Translations under genes and position numbers: made by a program | Assembly (NCBI RefSeq): GCF_900496995.4 | Contig: NC_044029.1 | Span: 1,364,001-1,428,000 of the forward strand | Direction: 5' to 3' | Origin: Aquila chrysaetos chrysaetos | Taxonomy: Eukaryota; Chordata; Aves; Accipitriformes; Accipitridae | DNA length: 64,000 nt | Shown: positions 46,550 through 59,400 of the stretch, one piece after another | How positions within the stretch are numbered: position 1 is the first letter of the stretch | How the letters are laid out: each line of letters starts with the position of its first letter | Notes under the pieces: model-generated | Databases searched by the model: none | The model's input: only the letters and a program-made list of their open reading frames with translations | What the model was told of the DNA's origin: nothing

Positions 46550-47207
46550 GGCTCTCGCACCTGCCCTGGCTTCGTGCGCTTTGTTCATCCCCGCTTCAGA
46601 CTGGCTCTTGCCACTGAGCCATCCTCATCCCTCCCCAGACCCCCATGCACCCTGCCATGGGGTCAGCCCCCTCAGAACGGTCCCTGCCCCTGCCAGTCTG
46701 CTCCCACCCGTGTCCTCCCCAGCTGTGGGAGGCCTGCCCGAGCCTGGAGGCAAATTCAGCGGCAGGCCCAACGGGGACAGCCTGCCAGGCCCCGCGGCAG
46801 CTGTCACAGAGGGACCGCAAGGACAAGGGAGCCCCAAGGCTGAACCGCGACTGTTCGGCTCCGCAGAGCCAGCACAAGCCTGCCAGGGCCAGCAACTCCC
46901 TGCTCCCCTCGAGCCCCAACGCCCACCCACCAAAGGGACACGCACAGGAACCCAGATGTCCTCTTTAATCTCTCCGTGCTCCGAGATGCCGAACAAAAAC
47001 GAACACAACCTGACCCGGAGCCAAATCCCGCTGAACCCAGCACACACCGGGAGAAGCGAGTGCCCCCTTCCTTTCCCCCATGGCTTTCAGGGGCCTCCTA
47101 CCAGCTCCACAGGCTACCAACACAGCAGATCCGCAGCCCGCTCCAGGTCCTCCTCCCACCGTCCCGGGCGTCCCCGCGGCTCCTGGGCAGCGGCGGAGCA
47201 GGCAACG
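46550..47207. other. Tail-to-tail intergenic region and CYREN 3' UTR
   Basis: Contains CYREN 3' UTR and the ATTAAA on the minus strand at 46,964-46,969. Long frames across it are GC-driven and not supported as genes. Confidence 0.6.
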
Positions 47208-47919
47208 TCAGCTGAAAAAGATCTCCCTGACGTATTTCAGAGCATCGTCCTCAGAGTCCTCCCAGCCTGCCCTCCCCGCCTCGGCACCGGGAGGGGACGG
47301 GAGAGCCGGGCTGCGGCCGCTGCCTCCCCCGGTGCTGGCCGTGCTTCCCGGAGCCTCCTTTGGCGTTGCCTGGAGCTCCTGCTCCTCCTGGCTCCCGGAC
47401 CGGGCCTTCTCCTCACCTTCCTCGCGCTGCAGGCTCTAACCAAAGGGAAAAACAACCAGACCCGGCTGTGCGCGAATTGCACCCCGAGGGGCAGAGGGAG
47501 CAGCCCGCCCCCCCCACCGCGGGACACCCCCGGCCGGTCCCCAGCGAGCCGCCGGCGGCGGCAGCGCTCCCTGCCCGCTCCCCCGAGCCCTTCCCGCCGC
47601 CAGGACCGTGTGTGCGTGTCCCCCCCGCCCCGGGGGGTCCGGGCTCACCTCCGCCAGGACCGCCAGGGCCACGTCCACCAGCTCCGCCTCGTTCATGCAG
47701 TACACCGCCGCCCTGCCAACCGCGCGGGGAAGACGCTCAGGGCGGACCGGGCCCGGTCTCGCCCACCCGCCCGCCCCAGCGGCGCTACCTGGGACCCGCC
47801 GCCTGCCGCTGCCGCCGCTGCCCGCCCTCGGCGGGGGGGGTCCCCGCCGCGACCACCCGCTCGTCCCCCGCCGCCTCCATCCAGGCCGGCAGCACCCGCC
47901 GCCTCCCGCCCGCCGCCAT
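47208..47919 (-). CDS. CYREN: CYREN (MRI), complete, three coding exons
   Basis: Exons 47919-47789 (ATG), 47712-47649 and 47426-47208 (TGA), phases 2 and 0, giving 137 residues (human about 157). CYREN binds Ku70/80 through an N-terminal Ku-binding motif and a C-terminal XLF-like motif and tunes end joining during the cell cycle. Here the N terminus has RRRVLPAWMEA (residues 6-16), the middle exon has the conserved VYCMNEAELVDVAL, and the C terminus is acidic then ALKYVREIFFS. ATTAAA on the minus strand at 46,969-46,964 probably ends the mRNA, about 400 bp from the facing gene's signal. The start codon lies 604 bp from the divergent ankyrin-gene start, with a GC-box minisatellite between. The middle of exon 3 is Gly/Pro/Ser-rich and poorly conserved in the family. 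Confidence 0.93.
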
Positions 47920-48522
47920 TTCCCGCGCGGGGCGGGGCCGCCCCCTGGTACCGCCCCCTTGGAACAGCCCCCTTGGAATCCCCCTTGGAACCGCCTCCCC
48001 TTGGAACCGCCCCCTTGGAACCGCCTCCCCTGGAACCGCCCCCTTGGAACCGCCCTCTTGGCACAGCCCCCCCTTGGGACCGCCCCATTGGACCCGCCCC
48101 CCTTGGCACAGCCCCCCTTGGACCCGCCCCCTTGGCACAGCCCCCCTTGGAACAGCCCCCTTGGGACCGCCCCCCCTTGGAACAGCCCCCTTGGAACCGC
48201 CCCCCTTGGCACAGCCCCCTTGGAACAGCCCCCCTTGGACCCGCCCTCTGGGGACCGCCCCCCTTGGAACAGCCCCCTTGGGACCGCCCCCTTGGGACCG
48301 CCCCCTCCTCCCCGGCCGCCACGCCCCCTCTGTGACGCCCCGTTGCTAGGCTGCCCCCTGCCGGCGCGGACGGCGTCCTGCGCGCAGCGGGAGCGACCGG
48401 AGCTGCCGAGCGGCGGCCGGCGCTCGGGGCTCGGCTCTTCTCGCCCCTTCTCCGCCCGGTTTTTCCCCGGGGAGACCGCCCGGGGCTCGGCAGAGCCCGC
48501 CGGGCGCCATCCCCGCGGCGGC
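47920..48522. promoter_or_regulatory. Shared CpG-island promoter of CYREN and ankyrin gene copy 3
   Basis: The region between two divergent ATGs (47,919 minus and 48,523 plus) is GC-rich with many GC boxes and no TATA box. The CpG-rich stretch extends into both first exons. Such head-to-head spacing is typical of bidirectional promoters. Confidence 0.7.
47940..48312. repeat. GC-box minisatellite, ~24 units of ~15-16 bp
   Basis: Consensus close to ccgcccccttggaa, with about 24 imperfect units by hand count (variants ttggaa, ttggca, ttggga, ttggac). Most units carry ccgcccc, the complement of an Sp1-type GC box, and several carry TTGGC, an NFI half site. It begins only ~20 bp from the CYREN start codon. 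Confidence 0.9.
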
Positions 48523-50409
48523 ATGCAGCGGCTCTTCTCGTTCTGCCTGGGGAGGGTGCGGCGGCCGCCGCCCTCCGACGGCGATGCCGGACCCTGCGCC
48601 GCCGAGACCTCCGAGGTCCGGGAGAAGCCCCGGGGCGGGCTGCACGGCGCGGCCGCCGGAGGTGACCTGGCCCGGCTGCAGCGGCACTGGTGGAGGAAGA
48701 GATTCCGCATCAACGGGCGGGACGCGGAGAAGCAGTAAGGGGCGGGCGGCGCCCGGAGCAAAAGCCTCCGGCCACCCCGGCGGAGCCCAGCCCGGTGGCG
48801 AGCGCCCTTAGGAGCCGGGCCGGCTCCCGGCCGGGGCGGGAGGCGGCGACCCCCTGCCCGTCCCCCCTGCCCTGCCCCGCCAGCCCGGCCCCTGCAGCGC
48901 GTCTTCTGCGGAGCCCAGCAGCCCTTCGCCCAAGCAGAGACGGCTGCTTTCCTGTTGCCCGACGGAGCGGCTTGCTTGAGCGGGGGCATGGACTCGCAGA
49001 AAGACGCTGTTAGAAACCCCGTCCCCTCTGTCTCTGGGACACGCCTGGCGTGGGACTGGTCGGGGGTGGGGGGGGAACCCAGGGCTTCCGCAGACTCCAC
49101 GCTCTCCGTAGCCTCCGTAGCCTCCGGACTGCCAAGACGCGGTCTCCTTCGCTGGGCCGGGCGGCCGGGCAGTCCTGCTGGAGGCAGGGACCAGTGCCTG
49201 GGCACAGGAGTCTGTCCGTGCAGGTTCATTGACACGGCTGCGGAAATGCCTCCCGACTCCAGGGATGTGCTGGGGATTTTTCCTGGCCAGCCCCAGGCTT
49301 TGGGTGTGCCGCTGCTGCCACCAGCTCTGGACCGCGGAAGCTTGCTTTCAGCTTGTTTTTTGCCAGTTGAGGCGTGTGGCCCTGCGCGGCGGGCACCGCA
49401 GCCTGAAACGGTGTCTTCAGCTGTCCGTGCTGACTGAATGTGTTTCGTTTCTAGGACGCCTCTGCACCTGGCTTGTGCGAACGGCCAGGCAGATGTCGTC
49501 CGATTCCTAGCAAGAAAGAAATGCCAGCTAAACCCTCGTGACAGCTTTAAGAAATCACCGCTGATGAAGGTATGTGGAATATGTTATGCTGTTGCGCATT
49601 GGGATTACCGATTACGCGCTGAACGATACGTACCTTGCATGATTCTTTACATAGGCCTGCGTAGAACCAGGTACGTTGTAGTCAGCGGGGAAGGGGCATA
49701 TGTTGCCTAATCTTTGAGGACGCTTATACTTCCCACTGTTGGGAAGATGCGGGAGTTCTGACAGTGAGAAACGTAGATGTTGGAAGTTATTCCTCCTTTG
49801 TGTCTTATTTCCAGGCAGTAGAGCACCAGCACAAAGACTGCGTGGCTATTCTGCTGGAGCATGGTGCCAACCCTAACCTCAGAGATGCTAGCGGCCACAC
49901 TGCGCTTCACCTGGCTGCCATCACTGCTAGCAAACCCCTAGTCGAGCTGTTACTTGAGCACAATGCCGATATTGAAGCTCAGAATAAGGTTAGCTTGGAC
50001 TTTGGGTAAGGTTCCTCTTCCCAAAACTTGCTTGACTTTTCTGTGTTATTCTAAGGGAGATGATTTCCCCTTTCAGTTGGGATACACTCCGCTTACTGTT
50101 GCGATCGCCGAGCGCTCTGAAGAGTTGGTGGAGTTCCTTCTTCAAAAAGGAGCTGACGTGCATGCTCAAGATAAGAATAAAAGGTGAAGGGTTTGTCAAA
50201 AGTGCGCGTGGGACTCCTTTAGCATTCTTCAAGTTGGACTGAGGGGAGGCATAGGAATGAGCTTTGAAAAAGAACCAGGAGCTGCCCAGAAGGAGCTCCT
50301 TCTGTATGACTTGTGAAAGCAGACCCACACTTGGCTGCTTTCTTACCTCAGGGGACAATTTCTGCCCTGAGGACTGCAAGAAAGTGTTGGCTGTGGTGCC
50401 GCACGCACG

Positions 50410-50445
<36 letters not shown>

Positions 50446-53400
50446 TGCCCCGAGCCTGCTCTGGGCAGGTGGTTGGCCTGGAGACCTCCTGAGGTCCTGC
50501 CAACCTGAATTCTCCAACGCTTCCACGTATTTGGCTGTGCTTTCACTCTGCCTGTAGGAGAAGGGAAATGAATTCTTTGGGGAGCAAAGAGGGACTGAAG
50601 GAATGGCAATGCAATGTCCGCAGAAGCTGATGTATTTCCTATCTTCTCTCGGATGCTTTAGGACCACTCTTATGGTTGCTGCTCTTGCTGGGGATATGAA
50701 TATAATAAAAATTCTTCTGCAGTATGGTGCTGATCTTTCTCAGGAAGACCTGTCTGGCTGCACAGTTCTACATTACGCCAGAGCGTCTCGGCATGCTGTG
50801 TAAGTGTTTTACATCCTCATTAGAGCAGCCGCATTCTCAGAATGTGCGTGCTGATGTACGGCCCTTTTTGGTAACATCACTGCGGTTTAGTGAGGCATTG
50901 AGACCTTTGTTGAAGCTGGGCTCGGTGATGTCTTCTCGTGCATCTCTTTCCGTGTCAAGACTGGATTTGGAAGTTGAGGAAAACTTCCCCCCACAGTTCC
51001 CTCTGAGAATGCACCTGTGTGCTGCCAAGCTCCACTGCACTCAACTGACTAGCAACTACTTGCCTTTTGTTTCAGAGGGGATCTAACTGATATCCCCTGA
51101 GGTCAGCTCTTCAGCGGTTTTCCTTCTCTCGTGGGTAGCTTTGCACCCCTGGCCGTTCCTTCACTAAGGTGGCTATGTGTGCTTAACAGCTAGGCTGAAG
51201 GAAAGAGCCCACTTTCCTAGTGACGGTAGCCTAGTGATGGGTGAATGAACGGCATTATTCCCACGAGCATGCCTTCTCTAGCCAAAAACAGCTGCCCGTG
51301 ACCTCTTGTCACTGGGCCTTGACTTCATTTCTTCTCCCCCTGCCCCTTCTGTCAGCCTGGATCGATGGGGAGCAGGAGAGAAGGGTGCCTGGGTAAACTG
51401 TGGAGTAAAAACCCCTTTAGGAGTAAAGCATGGCTGAGGATTGCTCTAGCAAAACAAGATGTTCGTTCCTTCCCTCCAGGCTTCTGGCACAGTATCACTG
51501 TTGTGCTAATGCACCACTTTGCATAGCAGCCTTGGTCTGGAGCACGTTTTCAGTATTTTCTTTTCTTGTTTGGGGGGTTTTTTTTGGTTTTAGTTCTGCT
51601 TATGAAGCAAACCGGAAAGTGGTCTCTCTCCAGAGCCCCACCTGACCCTCAGCCAAGGTTGTTAGAAGATATCACCTATACAATGTAGTTAACCCCTGCA
51701 GTGCTTGCAATGCAACCACAATCTTTGTTGGCCTCTTGATATCCCAGTTAGGAGCTCTCTAAACTCTCTGGTCCTCTGACTAACCATGGGAATTTCTTAA
51801 GCCCTTCAAAGTCAGGACTGGGTTTGAGGAGGCGTTACCCCAGCTTCACGGGAAGAGTAGCTGCAGCATTAGTGTAGCATCCCACTGAGGTAGAAGCCTT
51901 GTAGTTAGATGTCAGTCTGCCAAGGGTTGTCTTAATCTCAGTGGCCCTCAAAACGGAGAGGGGGTTTATCGGATGAGACTGTAACCAGTGGGGCTGAGAT
52001 ACTCCAGAGACAAGAATAAGCACCTGCAGCATGAACATGCCTGGAGTGAGTATTTCAGCCTCCAGTACTAGTGCAGTAAGGTGCCGCTGGGTGTGGGTGT
52101 TACCCTTTACCAGCTGGCTATGAATATGGCTCGGATGGCTCATGAATGGCTGTTGCTCTTCCAGCACAGAGTGTATGCAAGTGGGGGGGTATTTTTAACA
52201 ACTGCATTTCCTTCCTTTCTGTATATAGTATAGAAAAGCAACTGGAGCAATACATGGGCTGTGAAATGAGGGGAGAATGTTCTGCAGGAGGCACAGAAGG
52301 CCCAGCAGTACTTGACAGCTCTTGCTCTGGGAAGAATGCTGACTCTCCCTTGGGCACCCCTACACTGACCGGAGCAGGTAGGATCCTGCACCGTGGAGGA
52401 GGTGATGAAGACAAATCACTGGCCAGTAGGAGAATCATAACCTCTTGATCGGATGAAGGGCTTGAAAGATGGGGAAAGGCAGACTGAAATGAGCACTCAC
52501 AGCAGCGTCTCGCTTCTTGCCTCCTTTGTAGGTGCCTTCCCAGCAGCAGGAGCACAAGAAGAGGAAGATGATGACTCCTCTTTTGAATATGAGGTAGAAT
52601 CATAGAATCATAGAGTCGCTTAGGTTGGAAAAGACCCTTAAGATCATCGAGCCCAACCGTAAAGCCAGCACTGCCAAGCCCACCCCTAAACCGTGTCCCC
52701 AAGCGCCACGGCTACGCGTCTTCTAAATACCTCCAGGGATGGTGACTCAACCGCTTCCCTGGGCAGCCTGTTCCAGGGCTTGATAACCCTTCCAGCGAAG
52801 ACATGTTTCCTAATATCCAATCTAAACCTCCCCTGGTGCAACTTCAGGCCCTTTCCCCTTGTCCTGTCGCTTGCTACTTGGGAAAAGAGCCCGACACCCC
52901 CCCTGCTACAACCTCCTTTCAGGCAGTTGCAGAGAGCGATAAGGTCTCCTCCCAGAAGCCTCCTTTCCTCCAGGCTAAACAGCCCCAGTTCCCTCAGCCG
53001 CTCCTCACAGGGCCTGTTCTCTAGACCCTTCAGCAGCTGCGTTGATCTTCTTTGAATACGCTCCAGCACGTCAAGGTTGGCCTTGGAGTGAGTGAGGGGC
53101 CCACAACTGACCACAGTACCTGAGGTGCGGCCCCAGCAGTGCCAAGTCCAAACGCACAATCACGTCCCTTGGCCTGATGGCCACGCCATTTCTGATACAA
53201 GCCAGGACGCTACTGGCCGCCTTGGCCACCTGGGCACACTGCTGGTCATATTCGACCGGCTGCCGAGCAACACCCGCAGGTCCTTCTCCGCCAGGCAGCT
53301 TTCCAGCCACTCTTCCCCTTCTCTGAAGCAGGCAATGGGGCCCCACGGGGCTCGCTTGCTTCCGAGCCCCTTTCCCTCTGCTGCTGCTGCTTCCACCACA

Positions 53401-56400
53401 CACTCGTAAATGGGACCTTGACATGCCGGCGCTGCAGGGAAGCTGTTCAGTTAGGACTGGGAGGCAGTGAGGCCAAGCTAATGACCCGGGTCTCCCAGCA
53501 GCTGGCCTTTCAGCTGGATTTCTCGTAGAGCATTGAAGCAGTAAAGCTTCCTGCCAGCTACAGTCCTCTGAAATCCTAGAAGGCTGGTGCTGTCAGGATT
53601 GCTTGTTTTCCACCACACAGCGCTCTGCTCCGGATCCAGTCAGTGTCAAATGGTTGCCCACAGGGCCTACTCTCTAGACGCTTGGCTGCTTCTGCCTAGG
53701 TCCTCTCTGCCTTGGGCAGGTGTACATCGGCCCCTTTTGAAAGCCCTGCTCAACAGAGATGCCCAACACGCTGGCTGTGTTTGCCCTTTCCGTTCTTTCC
53801 ATCATCTGATACCACGTTACACGTGTTGGCTGAAGCGGGAGCTTTGAGCGTGGAAACGCGTTGAGAAGGAGTCTGTGCCAGTTCTCACGCACGTCTTTTA
53901 AATTACACAGTCGGATTGTGAAGCTCCAGCGAAAGCGTCGGCCGACGAGCTGCCTCCTGCTGCAGATGGAAAGGGAGCGTGCGCGCAGCCCGTTGCAGAG
54001 GAGAGCGGCAACGGTAATTTCCTGACGCACTAAATGGTTACCTTTGTAAGCTTCTCTGCACTGAAGCAGATGGGGAAAAGCAGAGTGAAAGAAGCACTCA
54101 CAGCAGCGTCTCGCTTCTTGCCTCCTTTGTAGGTGTCTTCCCAGCAGCAGGAGCACAGGAGCAAGATGATGACTCCCCTTTTGATTCTGAGGTACAATCA
54201 TAGAATCATAGAGTCGTTTAGGTTGGAAAAGACCCTTAAGATCATCGAGCCCAACCGTAAACCCAGCACTGCCAAGCCCACCCCTAAACCGTGTCCCCGA
54301 GCGCCACGGCTACGCGCCTTCTAAATACCTCCAGGGATGGTGACTCAACCGCTTCCCTGGGCAGCCTGTTCCAGGGCTTGATAACCCTTCCAGCGAAGAC
54401 ATTTTTCCTAATATCCAATCTAAACCTCCCCTGGTGCAACTTCAGGCCCTTTCCCCTTGTCCTGTCGCTTGCTACTTGGGAAAAAAGAGCCTGACACCCC
54501 CCCCGCTACAACCTCCTTTCAGGCAGTTGCAGAGAGCGATAAGGTCTCCTCCCAGAAGCCTCCTTTCCTCCAGGCTAAACAGCCCCAGTTCCCTCAGCCG
54601 CTCCTCACAGGGCCTGTTCTCTAGACCCTTCAGCAGCTGCGTTGCTCTTCTTTGAATGCGCTCCAGCACGTCAAGGTTGGCCTTGGAGTGAGTGAGGGGC
54701 CCACAACTGACCACAGTACCTGAGGTGCGGCCCCAGCAGTGCCAAGTCCAAACGCACAATCACGTCCCTTGGCCTGATGGCCACGCCATTTCTGATACAA
54801 GCCAGGACGCTACTGGCCGCCTTGGCCACCTGGGCACACTGCTGGTCATATTCGACCAGCTGCCGAGCAACACCCGCAGGTCCTTCTCCGCCAGGCAGCT
54901 TTCCAGCCACTCTTCCCCTTCTCTGAAGCAGGCAATGGGGCCCCACGGGGCTCGCTTGCTTCCGAGCCCCTTTCCCTCTGCTGCTGCTGCTTCCACCACA
55001 CACTCGTAAATGGGACCTTGACATGCCGGCGCTGCAGGGAAGCTGTTCAGTTAGGACTGGGAGGCAGTGAGGCCAAGCTAATGACCCGGGTCTCCCAGCA
55101 GCTGGCCTTTCAGCTGGATTTCTCGTAGAGCATTGAAGCAGTAAAGCTTCCTGCCAGCTACAGTCCTCTGAAATCCTAGAAGGCTGGTGCTGTCAGGATT
55201 GCTTGTTTTCCACCACAGAGCGCTCTGCTCCGGATCCAGTCAGTGTCAAATGGTTGCCCATAGGGCCTACACTCTAGACGCTTGGCTGCTTCTGCCTAGG
55301 TCCTCTCTGCCTTGGGCAGGTGTACATCGGCCCCTTTTGAAAGCCCTGCTCAACAGAGATGCCCAACACGCTGGCTGTGTTTGCCCTTTCCGTTCTTTCC
55401 ATCATCTGATACCACGTTACGCCTGTTGGCTGAAGCGGGAGCTTTGAGCGTGGAAACGCGTTGAGAAGGAGTCTGTGCCAGTTCTCACGCACGTCTTTTA
55501 AATTACACAGTCGGATTGTGAAGCTCCAATGAAAGTGTCGGCCGGTGTATGGCTTCCACCTGCATACAAACTTGGAGCATGGGCGCAGGCCTTTGCAGAG
55601 AAGAGCGGCAACGGTAATTTCCTGACGCACTAAATGGTTACCTTTGTAAGCTTCTCTGCACTGAAGCAGATGGGGAAAAGCAGAGTGAAAGAAGCACTCA
55701 CAGCAGCGTCTCGCTTCTTGCCTCCTTTGTAGGTGTCTTCCCAGCAGCAGGAGCACAGGAGCAAGATGATGACTCCCCTTTTGATTCTGAGGTACAATCA
55801 TAGAATCATAGAGTCGTTTAGGTTGGAAAAGACCCTTAAGATCATCGAGCCCAACCGTAAACCCAGCACTGCCAAGCCCACCCCTAAACCGTGTCCCCGA
55901 GCGCCACGGCTATGCGCCTTCTAAATACCTCCAGGGATGGTGACTCAACCGCTTCCCTGGGCAGCCTGTTCCAGGGCTTGATAACCCTTCCAGCGAAGAC
56001 ATGTTTCCTAATATCCAATCTAAACCTCCCCTGGTGCAACTTCAGGCCCTTTCCCCTTGTCCTGTCGCTTGCTACTTGGGAAAAGAGCCCGACACCCCCC
56101 CTGCTACAACCTCCTTTCAGGCAGTTGCAGAGAGCGATAAGGTCTCCTCCCAGAAGCCTCCTTTCCTCCAGGCTAAACAGCCCCAGTTCCCTCAGCCGCT
56201 CCTCACAGGGCCTGTTCTCTAGACCCTTCAGCAGCTGCGTTGCTCTTCTTTGAATGCGCTCCAGCACCTCAAGGTTGGCCTTGGAGTGAGTGAGGGGCCC
56301 ACAACTGACCACAGTACCTGAGGTGCGGCCCCAGCAGTGCCAAGTCCAAACGCACAATCACGTCCCTTGGCCTGATGGCCACGCCATTTCTGATACAAGC

Positions 56401-59400
56401 CAGGACGCTACTGGCCGCCTTGGCCACCTGGGCACACTGCTGGTCATATTCGACCGGCTGCCAACCAACACCCGCAGGTCCTTCTCCGCCAGGCAGCTTT
56501 CCAGCCACTCTTCCCCTTCTCTGAAGCAGGCAATGGGGCCCCACGGGGCTCGCTTGCTTCCGAGCCCCTTTCCCTCTGCTGCTGCTGCTTCCACCACACA
56601 CTCGTAAATGGGACCTTGACATGCCGGCGCTGCAGGGAAGCTGTTCAGTTAGGACTGGGAGGCAGTGAGGCCAAGCTAATGACCCGGGTCTCCCAGCAGC
56701 TGGCCTTTCAGCTGGATTTCTCGTAGAGCATTGAAGCAGTAAAGCTTCCTGCCAGCTACAGTCCTCTGAAACCCTAGAAGGCTGGTGCTGTCAGGATTGC
56801 TTGTTTTCCACCACAGAGCGCTCTGCTCCGGATCCAGTCAGTGTCAAATGGTTGCCCACAGGGCCTACTCTCTAGACGCTTGGCTGCTTCTGCCTAGGTC
56901 CTCTCTGCCTTGGGCAGGTGTACATCGGCCCCTTTTGAAAGCCCTGCTCAACAGAGATGCCCAACACGCTGGCTGTGTTTGCCCTTTCCGTTCTTTCCAT
57001 CATCTGATACCACGTTACGCCTGTTGGCTGAAGCGGGAGCTTTGAGCGTGGAAACGCGTTGAGAAGGAGTCTGTGCCAGTTCTCACGCACGTCTTTTAAA
57101 TTACACAGTCGGATTGTGAAGCTCCAGCGAAAGCGTCGGCCGACGAGCTGCCTCCTGCTGCAGATGGAAAGGGAGCGTGCGCGCAGCCCGTTGCAGAGGA
57201 GAGCGGCAACGGTAATTTCCTGACGCACTAAATGGTTACCTTTGTAAGCTTCTCTGCACTGAAGCAGATGGGGAAAAGCAGAGTGAAAGAAGCACTCACA
57301 GCAGCGTCTCGCTTCTTGCCTCCTTTGTAGGTGTCTTCCCAGCAGCAGGAGCACAGGAGCAAGATGATGACTCCCCTTTTGATTCTGAGGTACAATCAGA
57401 GTCGTTTAGGTTGGAAAAGACCCTTAAGATCATCGAGCCCAACCGTAAACCCAGCACTGCCAAGCCCACCCCTAAACCGTGTCCCCGAGCGCCACGGCTA
57501 CGCGCCTTCTAAATACCTCCAGGGATGGTGACTCAACCGCTTCCCTGGGCAGCCTGTTCCAGGGCTTGATAACCCTTCCAGCGAAGACATTTTTCCTAAT
57601 ATCCAATCTAAACCTCCCCTGGTGCAACTTCAGGCCCTTTCCCCTTGTCCTGTCGCTTGCTACTTGGGAAAAAAGAGCCTGACACCCCCCCCCGCTACAA
57701 CCTCCTTTCAGGCAGTTGCAGAGAGCGATAAGGTCTCCTCCCAAAAGCCTCCTTTCCTCCAGGCTAAACAGCCCCAGTTCCCTCAGCCGCTCCTCACAGG
57801 GCCTGTTCTCTAGACCCTTCAGCAGCTGCGTTGATCTTCTTTGAATGCGCTCCAGCACGTCAAGGTTGGCCTTGGAGTGAGTGAGGGGCCCACAACTGAC
57901 CACAGTACCTGAGGTGCGGCCCCAGCAGTGCCAAGTCCAAACGCACAATCACGTCCCTTGGCCTGATGGCCACGCCATTTCTGATACAAGCCAGGACGCT
58001 ACTGGCTGCCTTGGCCACCTGGGCACACTGCTGGTCATATTCGACCGGCTGCCGACCAACACCCGCAGGTCCTTCTCCGCCAGGCAGCTTTCCAGCCACT
58101 CTTCCCCTTCTCTGAAGCAGGCAATGGGGCCCCACGGGGCTCGCTTGCTTCCGAGCCCCTTTCCCTCTGCTGCTGCTGCTTCCACCACACACTCGTAAAT
58201 GGGACCTTGACATGCCGGCGCTGCAGGGAAGCTGTTCAGTTAGGACTGGGAGGCAGTGAGGCCAAGCTAATGACCCGGGTCTCCCAGCAGCTGGCCTTTC
58301 AGCTGGATTTCTCGTAGAGCATTGAAGCAGTAAAGCTTCCTGCCAGCTACAGTCCTCTGAAACCCTAGAAGGCTGGTGCTGTCAGGATTGCTTGTTTTCC
58401 ACCACACAGCGCTCTGCTCCGGATCCAGTCAGTGTCAAATGGTTGCCCACAGGGCCTACTCTCTAGACGCTTGGCTGCTTCTGCCTAGGTCCTCTCTGCC
58501 TTGGGCAGGTGTACATCGGCCCCTTTTGAAAGCCCTGCTCAACAGAGATGCCCAACACGCTGGCTGTGTTTGCCCTTTCCGTTCTTTCCATCATCTGATA
58601 CCACGTTACGCCTGTTGGCTGAAGCGGGAGCTTTGAGCGTGGAAACGCGTTGAGAAGGAGTCTGTGCCAGTTCTCACGCACGTCTTTTAAATTACACAGT
58701 CGGATTGTGAAGCTCCAACGAAAGCGTCGGCCGGCGTGTGCCTTCCACCTGTATACAAACGTGAAGCATGGGTGCAGTGTGTTGCTGAGGAGAGCGGCAA
58801 CGGTAATTTCCTGACGCACTAAATGGTTACCTTTGTAAGCTTCTCTGCACTGAAGCAGATGGGGAAAAGCAGAGTGAAAGAAGCACTCACAGCAGCGTCT
58901 CGCTTCTTGCCTCCTTTGTAGGTGTCTTCCCAGCAGCAGGAGCACAGGTAAGAGGGAGGTTTTGACTCTTCTGAGAACAAGGTACTTTCTTTTCCGGAGG
59001 TAATGCAGAAGTCACGCTCCCGTATCCCCAGTGCTGAAATGCAGTGCGATGCTGCAGTCTTGCTGGGGATTCCTTTCCCCACGGTCTGTCTGTCTGTGTT
59101 CTCACTTGCTCAGGTTTCTGCGCCGGAGAGAGAAGAGCTTCAGCTAAAGAAGGATGCTTCATGTCAAACTGACTTTCAAGGCGTCAGACAGGTGACTCTA
59201 GTAGAGGCTGATGCAGATATCCATAAATAGAACCTGTCAGTGTACAGAGATCCGTTCTTGCTACTGTATTCATTTTGGAACGCTGCTGAGAGGAGGTGAC
59301 TGAATCTGGACCTGAGGTGTATTTCGCACCTCATTTTGTGCCCCTTGTGAAGCAGAAGGGCTGCATAAAGAGGGAAAACAGTGGGTTGGACAAAAGCACG

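Larger units (their letters stand above)
52532..58947 (+). repeat. Array B: four ~1.6 kb exon/CR1 units in copy 3
   Basis: Exon copies at 52532 (62 nt), 54133, 55733, 57331 (59 nt each) and 58922 (26 nt). Same architecture as array A. All five exons are phase 1 in, phase 0 out. The cassette order along the array is I, II, I, III, the same order as the first unit and last three units of array A. This suggests array A grew by inserting units 2 to 6. Confidence 0.9.

Noticed and set aside
46581-48335. 584-codon + frame and 599-codon minus frame across CYREN and the minisatellite
   Set aside because: Both come from GC-rich sequence and the repeat; the spliced CYREN exons explain the conserved residues, and the rest is Pro/Gly low complexity.
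50343-50609. Frames across the CA microsatellite
   Set aside because: Val/Cys and Thr/His runs are translations of the dinucleotide repeat within an intron.
51594-51645. Possible extra coding exon after the ankyrin exons (acceptor before ttctgcttatg)
   Set aside because: It runs to a stop with no good donor, while exon 50662-50799 joins exon 52229-52377 in perfect phase without it.
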